Of a stretch of 64,000 nucleotides of DNA, positions 16,553 through 25,011 are shown piece after piece. Numbering within the stretch: position 1 is the stretch's first letter; each line of letters starts with the position of its first letter. The notes under the pieces were generated by a model that was given only the letters and a program-made list of their open reading frames with translations, ran no database searches and had not been told where the DNA came from. A program made the translations under genes and the position numbers. Source of the DNA: Planktosalinus sp963975935 (GTDB taxonomy: Bacteria > Bacteroidota > Bacteroidia > Flavobacteriales > Flavobacteriaceae); the NCBI GenBank assembly GCA_963975935.1, contig CAXBIQ010000005.1, positions 147,415 through 211,414 of the forward strand. The letters are read 5' to 3'.

Positions 16553-17998
16553 ATGAATAATACAACACCCTCACTACCCTCTTTGGAAGGAGTAGAACAA
16601 ATCTACACAGGCTGTCTGGCTCAGGGAGCTTACTATATTCAAAGCAATGGCGAAGCCGCGATCATCGACCCCTTACGGGAAGTACAACCTTATATAGAAA
16701 AAGCATCCAAAGACAATGCAAAAATAAAATACATATTTGAAACACATTTTCATGCCGACTTCGTGAGTGGTCATATCACTTTAGCAAAAAAAACCGGTGG
16801 GACCATTGTGTTCGGTCCCACGGCAAATCCATCGTTTGAGGCCATTATAGCCAAAGACGGACAGGAATTTCAAATAGGTGACTTTACCATCGTAGCACTG
16901 CACACTCCGGGACATACCATGGAGAGCACAACCTATCTGCTTAAGGATAAAAACGGAAAAGACCTGGCTGTTTTTAGCGGGGACACCTTGTTTTTGGGAG
17001 ATGTGGGCAGGCCTGATTTAGCTCAAAAAGCTGCCTCGATGACACAGGAAGAACTCGCCGGTATGCTGTATGATAGTTTGCGAACGAAAATTATGCCGCT
17101 TGCTGATGATGTTATTGTCTATCCCGCACATGGAGCGGGTTCTGCCTGCGGGAAAAATATGATGAAGGAAACCGTGGATACCCTGGGCAACCAGAAAAAA
17201 ATGAATTATGCCCTGCGGGCCGATATGACCAAAGAGGAATTTGTTAAGGAAGTCACTGACGGACTCGCTCCGCCTCCGCTCTATTTTCCGTTAAACGTAA
17301 AAATGAATAAAGAAGGTTATGATGATCTTGAAGCCATACTCCAACGCGGGACCCAGGCTTTGTCTCCAGATGCTTTTGAAGCCGCTGCAAATGAAACCGG
17401 AGCCATTGTTCTGGATGTACGCCATCAAAACGAATTTGTAAAAGGACATATTCCCCGCTCCATTTTTATTGGTCTTGACGGAGGCTTTGCTCCCTGGGTG
17501 GGGGCATTGATTGCAGACACGGCTCAGCCCATTTTGCTTGTTTGCCCACCGGATAGGATCAATGAAGCCGTTACACGTCTTTCGAGAGTGGGTTTTGACA
17601 ACACCCTGGGCTATCTTGCCAACGGATTTGAATCGTGGAAAGCTGCCGGAAAACAAATTGACAGCCTTACATCCATATCGGCCGAAGCATTTAAAAAAGA
17701 TTTGGAGTCCAAAGAGGTTCCGGTCTTTGATGTCCGCAAAGAAGCTGAGTATCTTGCTTCTCATCTCAAAGAAGCCCACTTAACACCCCTAGACTTCCTG
17801 AATGACCACATATCGGAGTTTCCCACAGACAAAAACTTCTACCTGCATTGTGCCGGAGGCTACCGCAGCGTGATTGCCGCTTCCATTTTAAAAAGCCGGG
17901 GGATTCATAACCTGGTAGATGTAGCAGGCGGTTTTGCCCATATCAAAAAAGCAGGTATACCCGTGACCAATGAGGTGTGTCCCACAACTTTAAAATAA
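16553..17998 (+). CDS. Persulfide-dioxygenase-like MBL protein with two rhodanese domains
   Basis: A 481-residue cytoplasmic protein from the ATG at 16553; the frame is open further upstream, but that part overlaps the exporter gene. Residues 1-240 are a metallo-beta-lactamase fold with the ETHE1-type metal motif THFHADFVSGH (H65, H67, D69, H74). Two rhodanese domains follow (about 270-360 and 375-475). The second has the active-site loop HCAGGYRS with its cysteine. The first has LVCPPDR in the equivalent place, which is atypical. The family oxidises glutathione persulfide or related persulfides and moves sulfane sulfur, giving sulfite or thiosulfate that the neighbouring exporter could remove. 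Confidence 0.92.
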   Translation: MNNTTPSLPSLEGVEQIYTGCLAQGAYYIQSNGEAAIIDPLREVQPYIEKASKDNAKIKYIFETHFHADFVSGHITLAKKTGGTIVFGPTANPSFEAIIAKDGQEFQIGDFTIVALHTPGHTMESTTYLLKDKNGKDLAVFSGDTLFLGDVGRPDLAQKAASMTQEELAGMLYDSLRTKIMPLADDVIVYPAHGAGSACGKNMMKETVDTLGNQKKMNYALRADMTKEEFVKEVTDGLAPPPLYFPLNVKMNKEGYDDLEAILQRGTQALSPDAFEAAANETGAIVLDVRHQNEFVKGHIPRSIFIGLDGGFAPWVGALIADTAQPILLVCPPDRINEAVTRLSRVGFDNTLGYLANGFESWKAAGKQIDSLTSISAEAFKKDLESKEVPVFDVRKEAEYLASHLKEAHLTPLDFLNDHISEFPTDKNFYLHCAGGYRSVIAASILKSRGIHNLVDVAGGFAHIKKAGIPVTNEVCPTTLK

Positions 17999-18008
17999 AA
18001 GACACGAT

Positions 18009-18022
18009 GTAACAAAGGTTAC
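18009..18022 (+). promoter_or_regulatory. Crp/Fnr-type operator 2 (before candidate small RNA)
   Basis: GTAACAAAGGTTAC, 14 bp, nearly the same as operator 3. It ends exactly 22 bp before the TATCTTTG element at 18045-18052, the same geometry as operators 1 and 3. Confidence 0.7.
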
Positions 18023-18044
18023 TGTACATTGAAATACTTGCCAC

Positions 18045-18052
18045 TATCTTTG
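18045..18052 (+). promoter_or_regulatory. -7 promoter element downstream of operator 2
   Basis: TATCTTTG, identical to the element before the TauE gene. No TTG lies at standard -33 spacing, which fits an activator-dependent promoter. Transcription would begin near 18058. Confidence 0.65.
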
Positions 18053-18057
18053 TATTA

Positions 18058-18142
18058 CAAATAAGCACATATAACGTAGTTTATTTTTATTTGGTTGGTT
18101 TAGTTAAAGGAAGTAGGGTGTTTTATGCTACTTCCTTTTTTT
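18058..18142 (+). ncRNA. Candidate Crp/Fnr-controlled small RNA, about 85 nt
   Basis: Between the promoter at 18045-18052 and a strong terminator (18106-18142) lie about 85 nt with no start codon leading to a useful reading frame. The 5' half is U-rich and probably single-stranded; the 3' half is the terminator hairpin. This layout (regulated promoter, short body, intrinsic terminator) resembles Fnr-activated small RNAs in other bacteria. It could instead be the leader of the racemase gene, with the hairpin as an attenuator. Confidence 0.5.
18106..18142 (+). terminator. Rho-independent terminator before the racemase gene
   Basis: An 11-bp stem, AAAGGAAGTAG / CTACTTCCTTT (18106-18116 with 18128-18138), continues into a T run. 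It can end both the candidate small RNA and read-through from the rhodanese gene. Confidence 0.85.
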
Positions 18143-18192
18143 AACGTCACTTTAAAATGGAAAAACTTTATAGCTCAAAAAAAATCTAAGAT

Positions 18193-18873
18193 ATGAAACT
18201 ACTCGGCATGATTGGTGGAACTTCCTGGCACTCCACCGTAGAATATTACCGTATGATCAATGAGCTTGCAGGCAACCAATTTGGCGGCAGCCAGAATCCG
18301 CCGTTATTGCTTTACAGCCTGAACATTCAATTGATGCGGGAGCAAAATATGGAAAAGATACAGGCTGCATATCTGGAAATCAGCCATAAACTGGAAACCG
18401 CCGGAGCCGAAGCCATTATCATTTGCGCCAATACGCCCCATATGATTTATGAGTATGTGCAACCACAAATCAATATCCCAATCCTTCATATCGCCGAAGC
18501 CATTGGTAAAGAAGCTCAAAAACAAGGATTGAAAAACCTGGGACTGCTGGGAACCAAACCCACCATGACGATGGATTTTATTCCCGGATACCTCGATCAA
18601 AACTTTGGTATTCAAACTGTGTATGCCGACCGAAAAGACTTTGGTGAAATTCACCGTTATATTTCTGAAGATTTAACCCAAGGAAAGTTCACCCCTGAAG
18701 CGAAAAATTATTTCATTGAACAAATGAAAAAACTGGAAGAAAATGGTGCTGACGGGATTATCTTAGGTTGTACTGAGCTGCCCATGCTACTTTCACAGGA
18801 AGACTTTCACCTGCCACTTTTGGACACTACAAAACTGCACGCACAACTGGCGGTGGATTTTATTTTGTCTTAA
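18193..18873 (+). CDS. Aspartate/glutamate racemase family protein
   Basis: A 226-residue PLP-independent racemase fold. Both halves carry the active-site cysteine segments, IICANTPHM and GCTELPMLL, and the N-terminus GMIGGTSWHST is typical of the aspartate racemase branch (YgeA-like). It would interconvert D- and L-aspartate or a related amino acid. It sits between the sulfur genes and the RND operon. No operator of its own was seen, so its transcription may depend on read-through past the 18142 terminator. Confidence 0.9.
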   Translation: MKLLGMIGGTSWHSTVEYYRMINELAGNQFGGSQNPPLLLYSLNIQLMREQNMEKIQAAYLEISHKLETAGAEAIIICANTPHMIYEYVQPQINIPILHIAEAIGKEAQKQGLKNLGLLGTKPTMTMDFIPGYLDQNFGIQTVYADRKDFGEIHRYISEDLTQGKFTPEAKNYFIEQMKKLEENGADGIILGCTELPMLLSQEDFHLPLLDTTKLHAQLAVDFILS

Positions 18874-18903
18874 TATCGCCTTCTTTTCATTTCTCATCTC
18901 TCG

Positions 18904-18917
18904 GTAACAAAGGTTAC
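18904..18917 (+). promoter_or_regulatory. Crp/Fnr-type operator 3 (RND efflux operon)
   Basis: GTAACAAAGGTTAC, identical over 14 bp to operator 2. It ends 22 bp before the -7 element TACTTTTG (18940-18947). Confidence 0.7.
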
Positions 18918-18939
18918 TGACCCACCTTGTTTGACAGCG

Positions 18940-18947
18940 TACTTTTG
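18940..18947 (+). promoter_or_regulatory. -7 promoter element of the RND operon
   Basis: TACTTTTG matches TAnnTTTG. The -33 region has no TTG at the normal distance. The transcript would start near 18953, just before the outer-membrane factor's ATG at 18970. Confidence 0.65.
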
Positions 18948-18969
18948 CCTTGTCAAATTGAGAACAACG

Positions 18970-20280
18970 ATGAAGAAAACCATACTAGTACTACTCACCT
19001 TAGTAAGCACAACCCTGCTTGTGGCTCAGGAGCAAAAAACACTCTCTAAGGAACAAGCAATAAACAGCGTGTTGGAAAACAACCGTAACTTAAAAATAAC
19101 CGAACAGGAATTCCTGCAGGCGCGAGCCGATTACCGGCAAACCAACGCCGTTTTTCTGCCTAACATCAGCGCTTCGCATACCGGAATGACCACTACCAAT
19201 CCGTTGATGGCATTTGGGTCTAAACTGAATCAGGAAATCCTGACACAAAACGATTTCAACCCCGCGCTGTTAAACAACCCTGAGCGCACCGATAATTTCG
19301 CTACCCGATTTGAAATACAACAACCCCTTATCAATATAGACGGTATCTACCAACGTCAGGCAGCCAAAAGCAAAATGCAGGCCACCCAATTACAGGGACA
19401 ACGCACGCAAGACTATATGCTTTTAGAAGTGGAAAAAGCCTATATGCAACTACAACTGGCACACAAGGCCGTTGACGTTTTGGAACAAGCACTTGAGGCA
19501 GCTCAGGAAAACAAGAAACTTGCCGACAACAGTTTTGACCAGGGCTACCTGCAACGGTCAGATGTGCTGGCCGTAGAAGTGCGCGTGAGCGAAGTGCACA
19601 ACCAATTGCAGCAAGCCAAAAGCAATGTGCAGAACGCTTCCGATTACCTGTCGTTTTTGATGGGCGAAGAAACCAATTCCGTTTGGAATCCTACTGATAC
19701 ATTGGAGTCTGAGGAATTAGTTTCCATAGAAAGTACCTCATTAAATGAAAACCGCTCAGACATACAAGCAATGACTTTGGCTACTGAAGGGTATGCAAAA
19801 ATGAACAAAGCCGATCAAATGGCCTTCCTCCCGCGACTGAATGCCTTTGGAAGCTATGAATTGTATGACAACGAAATGTTTCAGGGCAACGCCAACGGTT
19901 ATATCGTAGGCGCACAACTCAGCTGGGACTTGTTTCAGGGTGGTAAGCGTTTTGGTAAAGCCCAAAAAAGCAAAGCAGAACTCGAGCAATCCCGTATCGA
20001 ACTCGATCAGTACAAGGCACAAAGCCAACTGGAAATCAACAAGGCACAACGCCGGGTCAACGATTTACAGCAGCAGTTAAAACGCAGCGAACTGGCCGTA
20101 GAACAATCAGAAGAAGCCTTGCGCATCCGCACCAACCGTTTTGAACAAGGTCTTGAAAAAACCACTGAATTATTACAGAGTGAAACCCAATATGCCCAAA
20201 AACAACTGGAATACTTACAAACCGTATTTGAATACAATTTCGCGAAAGCGTATATAGAATTTTTAACCAAAGGAGAATAA
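18970..20280 (+). CDS. TolC-family outer membrane efflux protein
   Basis: A 436-residue outer-membrane channel subunit from the ATG at 18970; an upstream TTG at 18931 falls inside the promoter. It has a signal peptide (ending LLVAQ), two long alpha-helical coiled-coil repeats rich in Gln, Ala and Glu (about 50-220 and 270-430), and beta segments such as the FGSYELYDN stretch. It forms the exit duct for the adaptor and pump that follow. It is the first gene of the operon and lies directly behind operator 3. A TTTCGCGAAAGCG palindrome copy lies near its 3' end. Confidence 0.94.
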   Translation: MKKTILVLLTLVSTTLLVAQEQKTLSKEQAINSVLENNRNLKITEQEFLQARADYRQTNAVFLPNISASHTGMTTTNPLMAFGSKLNQEILTQNDFNPALLNNPERTDNFATRFEIQQPLINIDGIYQRQAAKSKMQATQLQGQRTQDYMLLEVEKAYMQLQLAHKAVDVLEQALEAAQENKKLADNSFDQGYLQRSDVLAVEVRVSEVHNQLQQAKSNVQNASDYLSFLMGEETNSVWNPTDTLESEELVSIESTSLNENRSDIQAMTLATEGYAKMNKADQMAFLPRLNAFGSYELYDNEMFQGNANGYIVGAQLSWDLFQGGKRFGKAQKSKAELEQSRIELDQYKAQSQLEINKAQRRVNDLQQQLKRSELAVEQSEEALRIRTNRFEQGLEKTTELLQSETQYAQKQLEYLQTVFEYNFAKAYIEFLTKGE

Positions 20281-20299
20281 ATAATTAAAAACCACTACC

Positions 20300-20339
20300 C
20301 CCTCTCCACACTTCGACTCCGCTCAGTGACCGGAGAGGG
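20300..20339. repeat. CCCTCTCC...GGAGAGGG inverted repeat
   Basis: An 8-bp inverted repeat (20300-20307 with 20332-20339) around CTTCGACTCCGCTCAG. It belongs to the same G/C-tract class of dispersed intergenic repeats as 24963-24995. Confidence 0.5.
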
Positions 20340-20358
20340 TCAGGATAAACAATAGAAA

Positions 20359-21435
20359 ATGAAAACAACGATACTAAGCACACTAGCCCTTACCGTCCTG
20401 CTCCTTAGCAGCTGTGGCAACTCAGAAAAAGAAACGGCAACGGACAGCCGAACGGCTATACAAGTCACTACCAAAGCCCCGGCAGCCGGTTCAGGTAACA
20501 ATCTCACCGTTAGCGGAGAAGTTGTGGCCGTCAACAACGCCACCCTCAGCACCCGTATGATGGGTTACGTCAACAGGGTACACGTCAAGATTGGCGACAA
20601 AGTCAACCAAGGACAATTGTTGATTTCCATCAACAACAGCGACCTGCAAGCCAAACGCGCACAGGTCAATGCCGGAATCAACGAAGCACAGGTAGCATTC
20701 AACAATGCCAAAAGGGACTTTGAACGTTTCACCGCATTGTTTGCACAAAACAGTGCCTCCCAAAAAGAACTGGACGATATGACCGCAAACTACGAAATGG
20801 CCAAGGCCCGTCTTGAATCTGCCAAAGCGATGAAAGCGGAAGTGGATGCTCAGTTTGCCTATTCCAATATCACAGCACCCTTTAGCGGGGTGGTGACCAA
20901 CCGCTTTGTGGAAGCAGGCGCTATGGCCAATCCCGGTATGCCGCTGCTGGCCATTGAAGCTCCGGGTAACTTTGAAGTGCGTGCCACCGTCCCTGAAATG
21001 GCCATCGGTCAGATTAAAACCGGGGAAACTGTGGAAGTACATTTCAAATCCATTGACAAAAGCATCACCGGAAAAGTGACAGAAGTAAGCAGCTCCTCGT
21101 CGATGACCGGCGGACAGTATCCGGTAAAAATAGCACTCGATAAAAATGACGCCCTTAAATCAGGGATGTATGCCACGGTGCAGTTTCCGGTAGCACAAAC
21201 CAATGACACCCCACAATTGGTAACTGTACCACAGGAAGCCATTGTGACCCAAGGTGATTTGCGCGGGGTTTATACTGTAAGCCAGCAAAACACAGCGATG
21301 CTACGCTGGTTGCGCCTGGGCAGAAGCTTTGGCAACGAAGTGGAAGTCCTCTCCGGACTCAATGCTGAAGAAGCAATTATCGTGGAAGCGGAAGGAAAGC
21401 TCTATAATGGAGTGAAAGTGGAGGTGCAAAATTAG
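20359..21435 (+). CDS. RND efflux periplasmic adaptor lipoprotein
   Basis: A 358-residue membrane-fusion protein. The N-terminus is a lipoprotein signal with cysteine at residue 19 (LLLSSC). The lipoyl/barrel-sandwich halves (about 45-90 and 165-200) enclose a short alpha-hairpin (about 90-160), followed by beta-barrel and membrane-proximal domains. It links the outer-membrane duct to the inner-membrane pump. The 78-bp gap after the TolC-like gene holds a repeat but no terminator. Confidence 0.94.
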   Translation: MKTTILSTLALTVLLLSSCGNSEKETATDSRTAIQVTTKAPAAGSGNNLTVSGEVVAVNNATLSTRMMGYVNRVHVKIGDKVNQGQLLISINNSDLQAKRAQVNAGINEAQVAFNNAKRDFERFTALFAQNSASQKELDDMTANYEMAKARLESAKAMKAEVDAQFAYSNITAPFSGVVTNRFVEAGAMANPGMPLLAIEAPGNFEVRATVPEMAIGQIKTGETVEVHFKSIDKSITGKVTEVSSSSSMTGGQYPVKIALDKNDALKSGMYATVQFPVAQTNDTPQLVTVPQEAIVTQGDLRGVYTVSQQNTAMLRWLRLGRSFGNEVEVLSGLNAEEAIIVEAEGKLYNGVKVEVQN

Positions 21436-21605
21436 AAGTTAGAAGTACGAAGTTAGAAGATAGAAGTACGAAGTATAAATTGACTTAGGGTTAAAGGACG
21501 TAAGACTAATCTCTCTGTGTACCTCTGTGGAACCTCTGCGCAACTCTGTGGTATAGCTGTACCGCCTTGCTCCGCCAAAAGGCGAATTCAGGCGGCGAAG
21601 CTGCA
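21433..21605. repeat. Dispersed junk repeats between adaptor and pump
   Basis: Includes TAGAAGT/ACGAAGT units (21433-21475), the GACTTAGGGTTAAAGGACGTAAGAC stretch, and CTCTGTG/CTCTGCG units (21511-21553). The same classes occur at 30592-30670 and 45890-45995. They push the open frame of the pump upstream to 21567, which is not its real start. Confidence 0.55.
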
Positions 21606-21671
21606 AAATTGCTCAAAGAAGCGCAAAGAGCCACAAAGAAGGATGACAACAAACAAAATAAAATAGTTAAA

Positions 21672-24600
21672 ATGAAAGAAGGTTTAGCCGGCAAAATTGC
21701 CAAATTATTTATAGACTCCAAACTCACCATCCTCTTGATGATCGTGTTTATGGTCATTGGGGTGTACAGCTCTTTTTTAATCCCACGGGAAGAAGAGCCA
21801 CAAATCGACGTGCCCATGGCCGATATCTTTATCGGATATCCGGGTGCCAGTCCGCTGGAAGTGGAGTCACGGGTCATCAAGCCCATTGAAAAAATGGTGT
21901 CCAACATCAAAGGGGTCGAATATGTCTATTCCACCTCTATGCAGGAACAGGGGATGATCATCGTGCAGTTTTATGTGGGCGAAGACATTGAACGTTCCTA
22001 TGTGAAACTCTACAACGAGTTGATGAAGCATATGGACGAAATGCCGGAAGGGGTTACTCCACCCCTGGTCAAAACACGCTCTATAGACGATGTGCCTATG
22101 CTGGGGCTTATGCTTTGGAGCGAAACCTATGACGACCACCAGTTGCGGCAAATTGCCAATGAGGTGAACCACGAAATACGAAAAGTGACCGATGTGGCCA
22201 CCACACATAGAATTGGCGGGCGTAACCGTGAAATTCGCGTGGTGCTCGACAAAAATAAAATGGCTTCCGCCGGTGTCGATATGTTGGGCGTAGCCGAAAA
22301 AATAAAAGCCAACAACACCCAGATGACCTCCGGGGCGTTTAACCGCAACGATACCGAATTCAAAGTCAATACCGGTAGTTTTTTACAAACCTTAGACGAT
22401 GTGGAGAACCTTATTATAGGAACTTCAGAGAACCAGCCGGTCTATTTAAAACAAATTGCAAAAGTACTCGATGGTCCTGAACTGCCCAATGAATATGTTA
22501 GTTTTGGGTATGGTGCCGCTCTTGAAGAAGTGGCTTCCAAATTTCCATCGGAATATCCCGCCGTGACCATTTCAGTCGCCAAACGCAAAGGGGCCGATGC
22601 GATGCAGCTTTCAGATATTATCCTGGATAAGGTAGAACACCTGCGCACTACTATCATCCCTGATGATGTACATGTGGAAGTCACCCGAAACTATGGCGAA
22701 ACGGCTTCTCAAAAAGTGGGTGAACTCCTGCTTCACTTACTCGGGGCTATTATAGCCGTAACCATCGTCGTGATGCTCGCCATGGGCTGGCGCGGTGGTT
22801 TGGTGGTATTCCTTTCGGTACCCGTAACGTTTGCATTGACCTTGTTGAGTTACTATTTACTCGACTATACCCTCAACCGGATTACCCTTTTTGCCCTGGT
22901 ATTTGTCACCGGTATTGTGGTGGACGACTCCATTATCATTGCTGAAAATATGCACCGCCACTTTAAGATGAAACGGCTGCCATTCAAGCAGGCCGCGCTT
23001 TATGCCATCAACGAAGTGGGGAACCCAACAATATTAGCAACTTTTACAGTAATCGCTTCGGTATTACCAATGGCGTTTGTAAGCGGACTCATGGGCCCTT
23101 ATATGAGCCCAATGCCGATTGGAGCGTCGATTGCGATGATTTTATCGCTTATTGTTGCCTTGACCATCACGCCTTATCTGGGGTATATCTTCTTACGCGA
23201 AAAAGACAAAAAGAATACCGCTGGCGAAGTGGAAAAACCCATCGAAATTGAAGACACCCGCATCTATAAAATTTACAGCAGGTTTGAACGTCCCTTACTG
23301 GACAATCCCTTTAAGCGCTGGATGGCACTGGGGATTACCACATTGCTCCTTTTGGGATCTGTCGCGATGTTCTTTACGGAAACCGTGCTGGTAAAGATGC
23401 TTCCGTTTGACAACAAAAACGAGTTTCAGGTGGTGATCGATATGCCCGAAGGCACTACGCTGGAGCGCACCAATGTGGTCACTCAGGAAATTGCCCAATA
23501 CCTCTCCGGTCGACCGGAAGTGGTGAACTATCAGACGTATGTGGGCACTTCGGCTCCCATTACGTTTAACGGACTCGTGCGTCATTATGATTTAAGAGGC
23601 GCTTCCAATACGGCTGATATTCAGGTGAACATCAAAGACAAAGGCGACCGCAAACTGCAAAGTCACGACGTTGCCAAATTGCTGCGTCCCGATATTCAGA
23701 GAATTGCTTCCAAATACAACGCCAACGTCAAGCTGGTAGAAGTACCGCCCGGACCTCCGGTGTTGAGTACCATTGTGGCCGAGATTTACGGACCCGATTA
23801 CGAAGAGCAAATACGTGTGGCCGACTCGGTGCAAAGCATCCTGAGCAACACCACCGATGTCGTGGATATCGACTGGATGGTAGAAGCCGATCAAACCGAA
23901 TTTGTCTATGACATCGACCGTGAAAAAGCGATGCGTTACGGGATTGCCCCACAACAAATTGTACATACGCTAAACATGGCATTGGGCGACCGTGCCGTCA
24001 CCCATTTGTATGATGAAAATGCCACCGAGCGCGTGGGCATACTACTGACACTGGACGAACAAGAAAAAGCCAGCCCGGAAGCCATTGCACAAATTGAAAT
24101 TGCTTCCCAACAAGGAAATATGGTTTCTGTGGGTGATTTGGTAACCATTAATGAAAGTTCGGTGCCGAAAAGCATTTACCGCAAAAACCAAAAACGCGTG
24201 GTCTATGTCATGGCCGATATGGCGGGTACATTGGAAAGCCCCGTGTATGCCATCCTGGGAATGGAAGAAAAATTAAAGCAAATTCCGTTACCGGAAGGAT
24301 ACACCATGAACGAACTCTATGCCAGCCAACCGGAACATGAGGATGACTACACCGTCAAATGGGACGGCGAATGGCAAATTACCCTTGAGGTATTCCGTGA
24401 TTTGGGGATTGCATTTTTGGGCGTGATTGTGATTATCTATATGCTCATTGTGGGTTGGTTCCAAAACTTTAAAGCACCCATTGTGATGATGGTGGCCATT
24501 CCTTTATCGATGATAGGGATTGTAATAGGACACTGGTTGCTGGGTGCCTTCTTTACCGCTACTTCGTTTATCGGGATGATTGCCCTGGCGGGAATTATGG

Positions 24601-24941
24601 TGCGGAACTCTGTCCTGCTCATTGACTTTGTCAACCTGCGACTGGAAGAAGGCATTCCGCTGAAACAAGCCATCGTAGAAGCCGGTGCCGTGCGTACCAC
24701 ACCTATTCTACTCACCGCAGGAACGGTGGTCATCGGGGCCTTTGTGATCCTGTTTGACCCCATTTTTCAGGGACTCGCCATCTCGTTGATGGGTGGAACG
24801 ATTGGTTCTACCTTTCTCACGCTATTGGTCGTACCGCTGGTGTATTATCTGATTATGCGGAAGCAGTATCCGGAGTCCCCCCTCAGTCCCCCCGAAGGGG
24901 GGAAGCTTCAAGTTGAGGAAGACTTGGGTGAGAAGGAATAA
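21672..24941 (+). CDS. RND efflux inner-membrane pump
   Basis: A 1089-residue proton-driven pump from the ATG at 21672 (MKEGLAGKIAKLF), the natural N-terminal amphipathic helix. It has twelve expected membrane helices and two large periplasmic loops. The VVDDSIIIAENMHRH segment in helix 4 holds the proton-relay aspartates of the HAE/HME type. The substrate is unknown. The last ~25 residues (SPLSPPEGGKLQVEE...) are encoded by a dispersed repeat, so the native C-terminus probably ended near the IMRKQY residues. It shares operator 3 with the adaptor and TolC genes, which ties it to the sulfur regulon. Confidence 0.94.
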   Translation: MKEGLAGKIAKLFIDSKLTILLMIVFMVIGVYSSFLIPREEEPQIDVPMADIFIGYPGASPLEVESRVIKPIEKMVSNIKGVEYVYSTSMQEQGMIIVQFYVGEDIERSYVKLYNELMKHMDEMPEGVTPPLVKTRSIDDVPMLGLMLWSETYDDHQLRQIANEVNHEIRKVTDVATTHRIGGRNREIRVVLDKNKMASAGVDMLGVAEKIKANNTQMTSGAFNRNDTEFKVNTGSFLQTLDDVENLIIGTSENQPVYLKQIAKVLDGPELPNEYVSFGYGAALEEVASKFPSEYPAVTISVAKRKGADAMQLSDIILDKVEHLRTTIIPDDVHVEVTRNYGETASQKVGELLLHLLGAIIAVTIVVMLAMGWRGGLVVFLSVPVTFALTLLSYYLLDYTLNRITLFALVFVTGIVVDDSIIIAENMHRHFKMKRLPFKQAALYAINEVGNPTILATFTVIASVLPMAFVSGLMGPYMSPMPIGASIAMILSLIVALTITPYLGYIFLREKDKKNTAGEVEKPIEIEDTRIYKIYSRFERPLLDNPFKRWMALGITTLLLLGSVAMFFTETVLVKMLPFDNKNEFQVVIDMPEGTTLERTNVVTQEIAQYLSGRPEVVNYQTYVGTSAPITFNGLVRHYDLRGASNTADIQVNIKDKGDRKLQSHDVAKLLRPDIQRIASKYNANVKLVEVPPGPPVLSTIVAEIYGPDYEEQIRVADSVQSILSNTTDVVDIDWMVEADQTEFVYDIDREKAMRYGIAPQQIVHTLNMALGDRAVTHLYDENATERVGILLTLDEQEKASPEAIAQIEIASQQGNMVSVGDLVTINESSVPKSIYRKNQKRVVYVMADMAGTLESPVYAILGMEEKLKQIPLPEGYTMNELYASQPEHEDDYTVKWDGEWQITLEVFRDLGIAFLGVIVIIYMLIVGWFQNFKAPIVMMVAIPLSMIGIVIGHWLLGAFFTATSFIGMIALAGIMVRNSVLLIDFVNLRLEEGIPLKQAIVEAGAVRTTPILLTAGTVVIGAFVILFDPIFQGLAISLMGGTIGSTFLTLLVVPLVYYLIMRKQYPESPLSPPEGGKLQVEEDLGEKE
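24878..24935. repeat. C/G-tract palindromic repeat inside the pump gene 3' end
   Basis: CCCCCC-GAA-GGGGGG (24888-24893 with 24897-24902) within a longer CCCTCAGTCCCC... unit. It is translated as a low-complexity C-terminal tail. Confidence 0.6.
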
Positions 24942-24962
24942 AAAATAAAAAACCTCAAATAG

Positions 24963-24995
24963 CCCCTCTCCTTGGGAGAGGAGTTGGGGTGAGGA
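24963..24995. repeat. CCCCTCTCC-TTG-GGAGAGG dispersed repeat
   Basis: Stem CCTCTCC / GGAGAGG (24965-24971 with 24975-24981), followed by a TTGGGGTGAGG tail. Same class as 20300-20339. Confidence 0.55.
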
Positions 24996-25011
24996 TAAAA
25001 ATTAAAACAAG

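Noticed and set aside
18931..18969. TTG start for the TolC-like protein
   Set aside because: The codon lies inside the promoter; the ATG at 18970 gives a proper signal peptide.
20491..21042. 183-codon minus-strand frame over the adaptor gene
   Set aside because: The opposite strand encodes a clear RND adaptor; the frame is a shadow.
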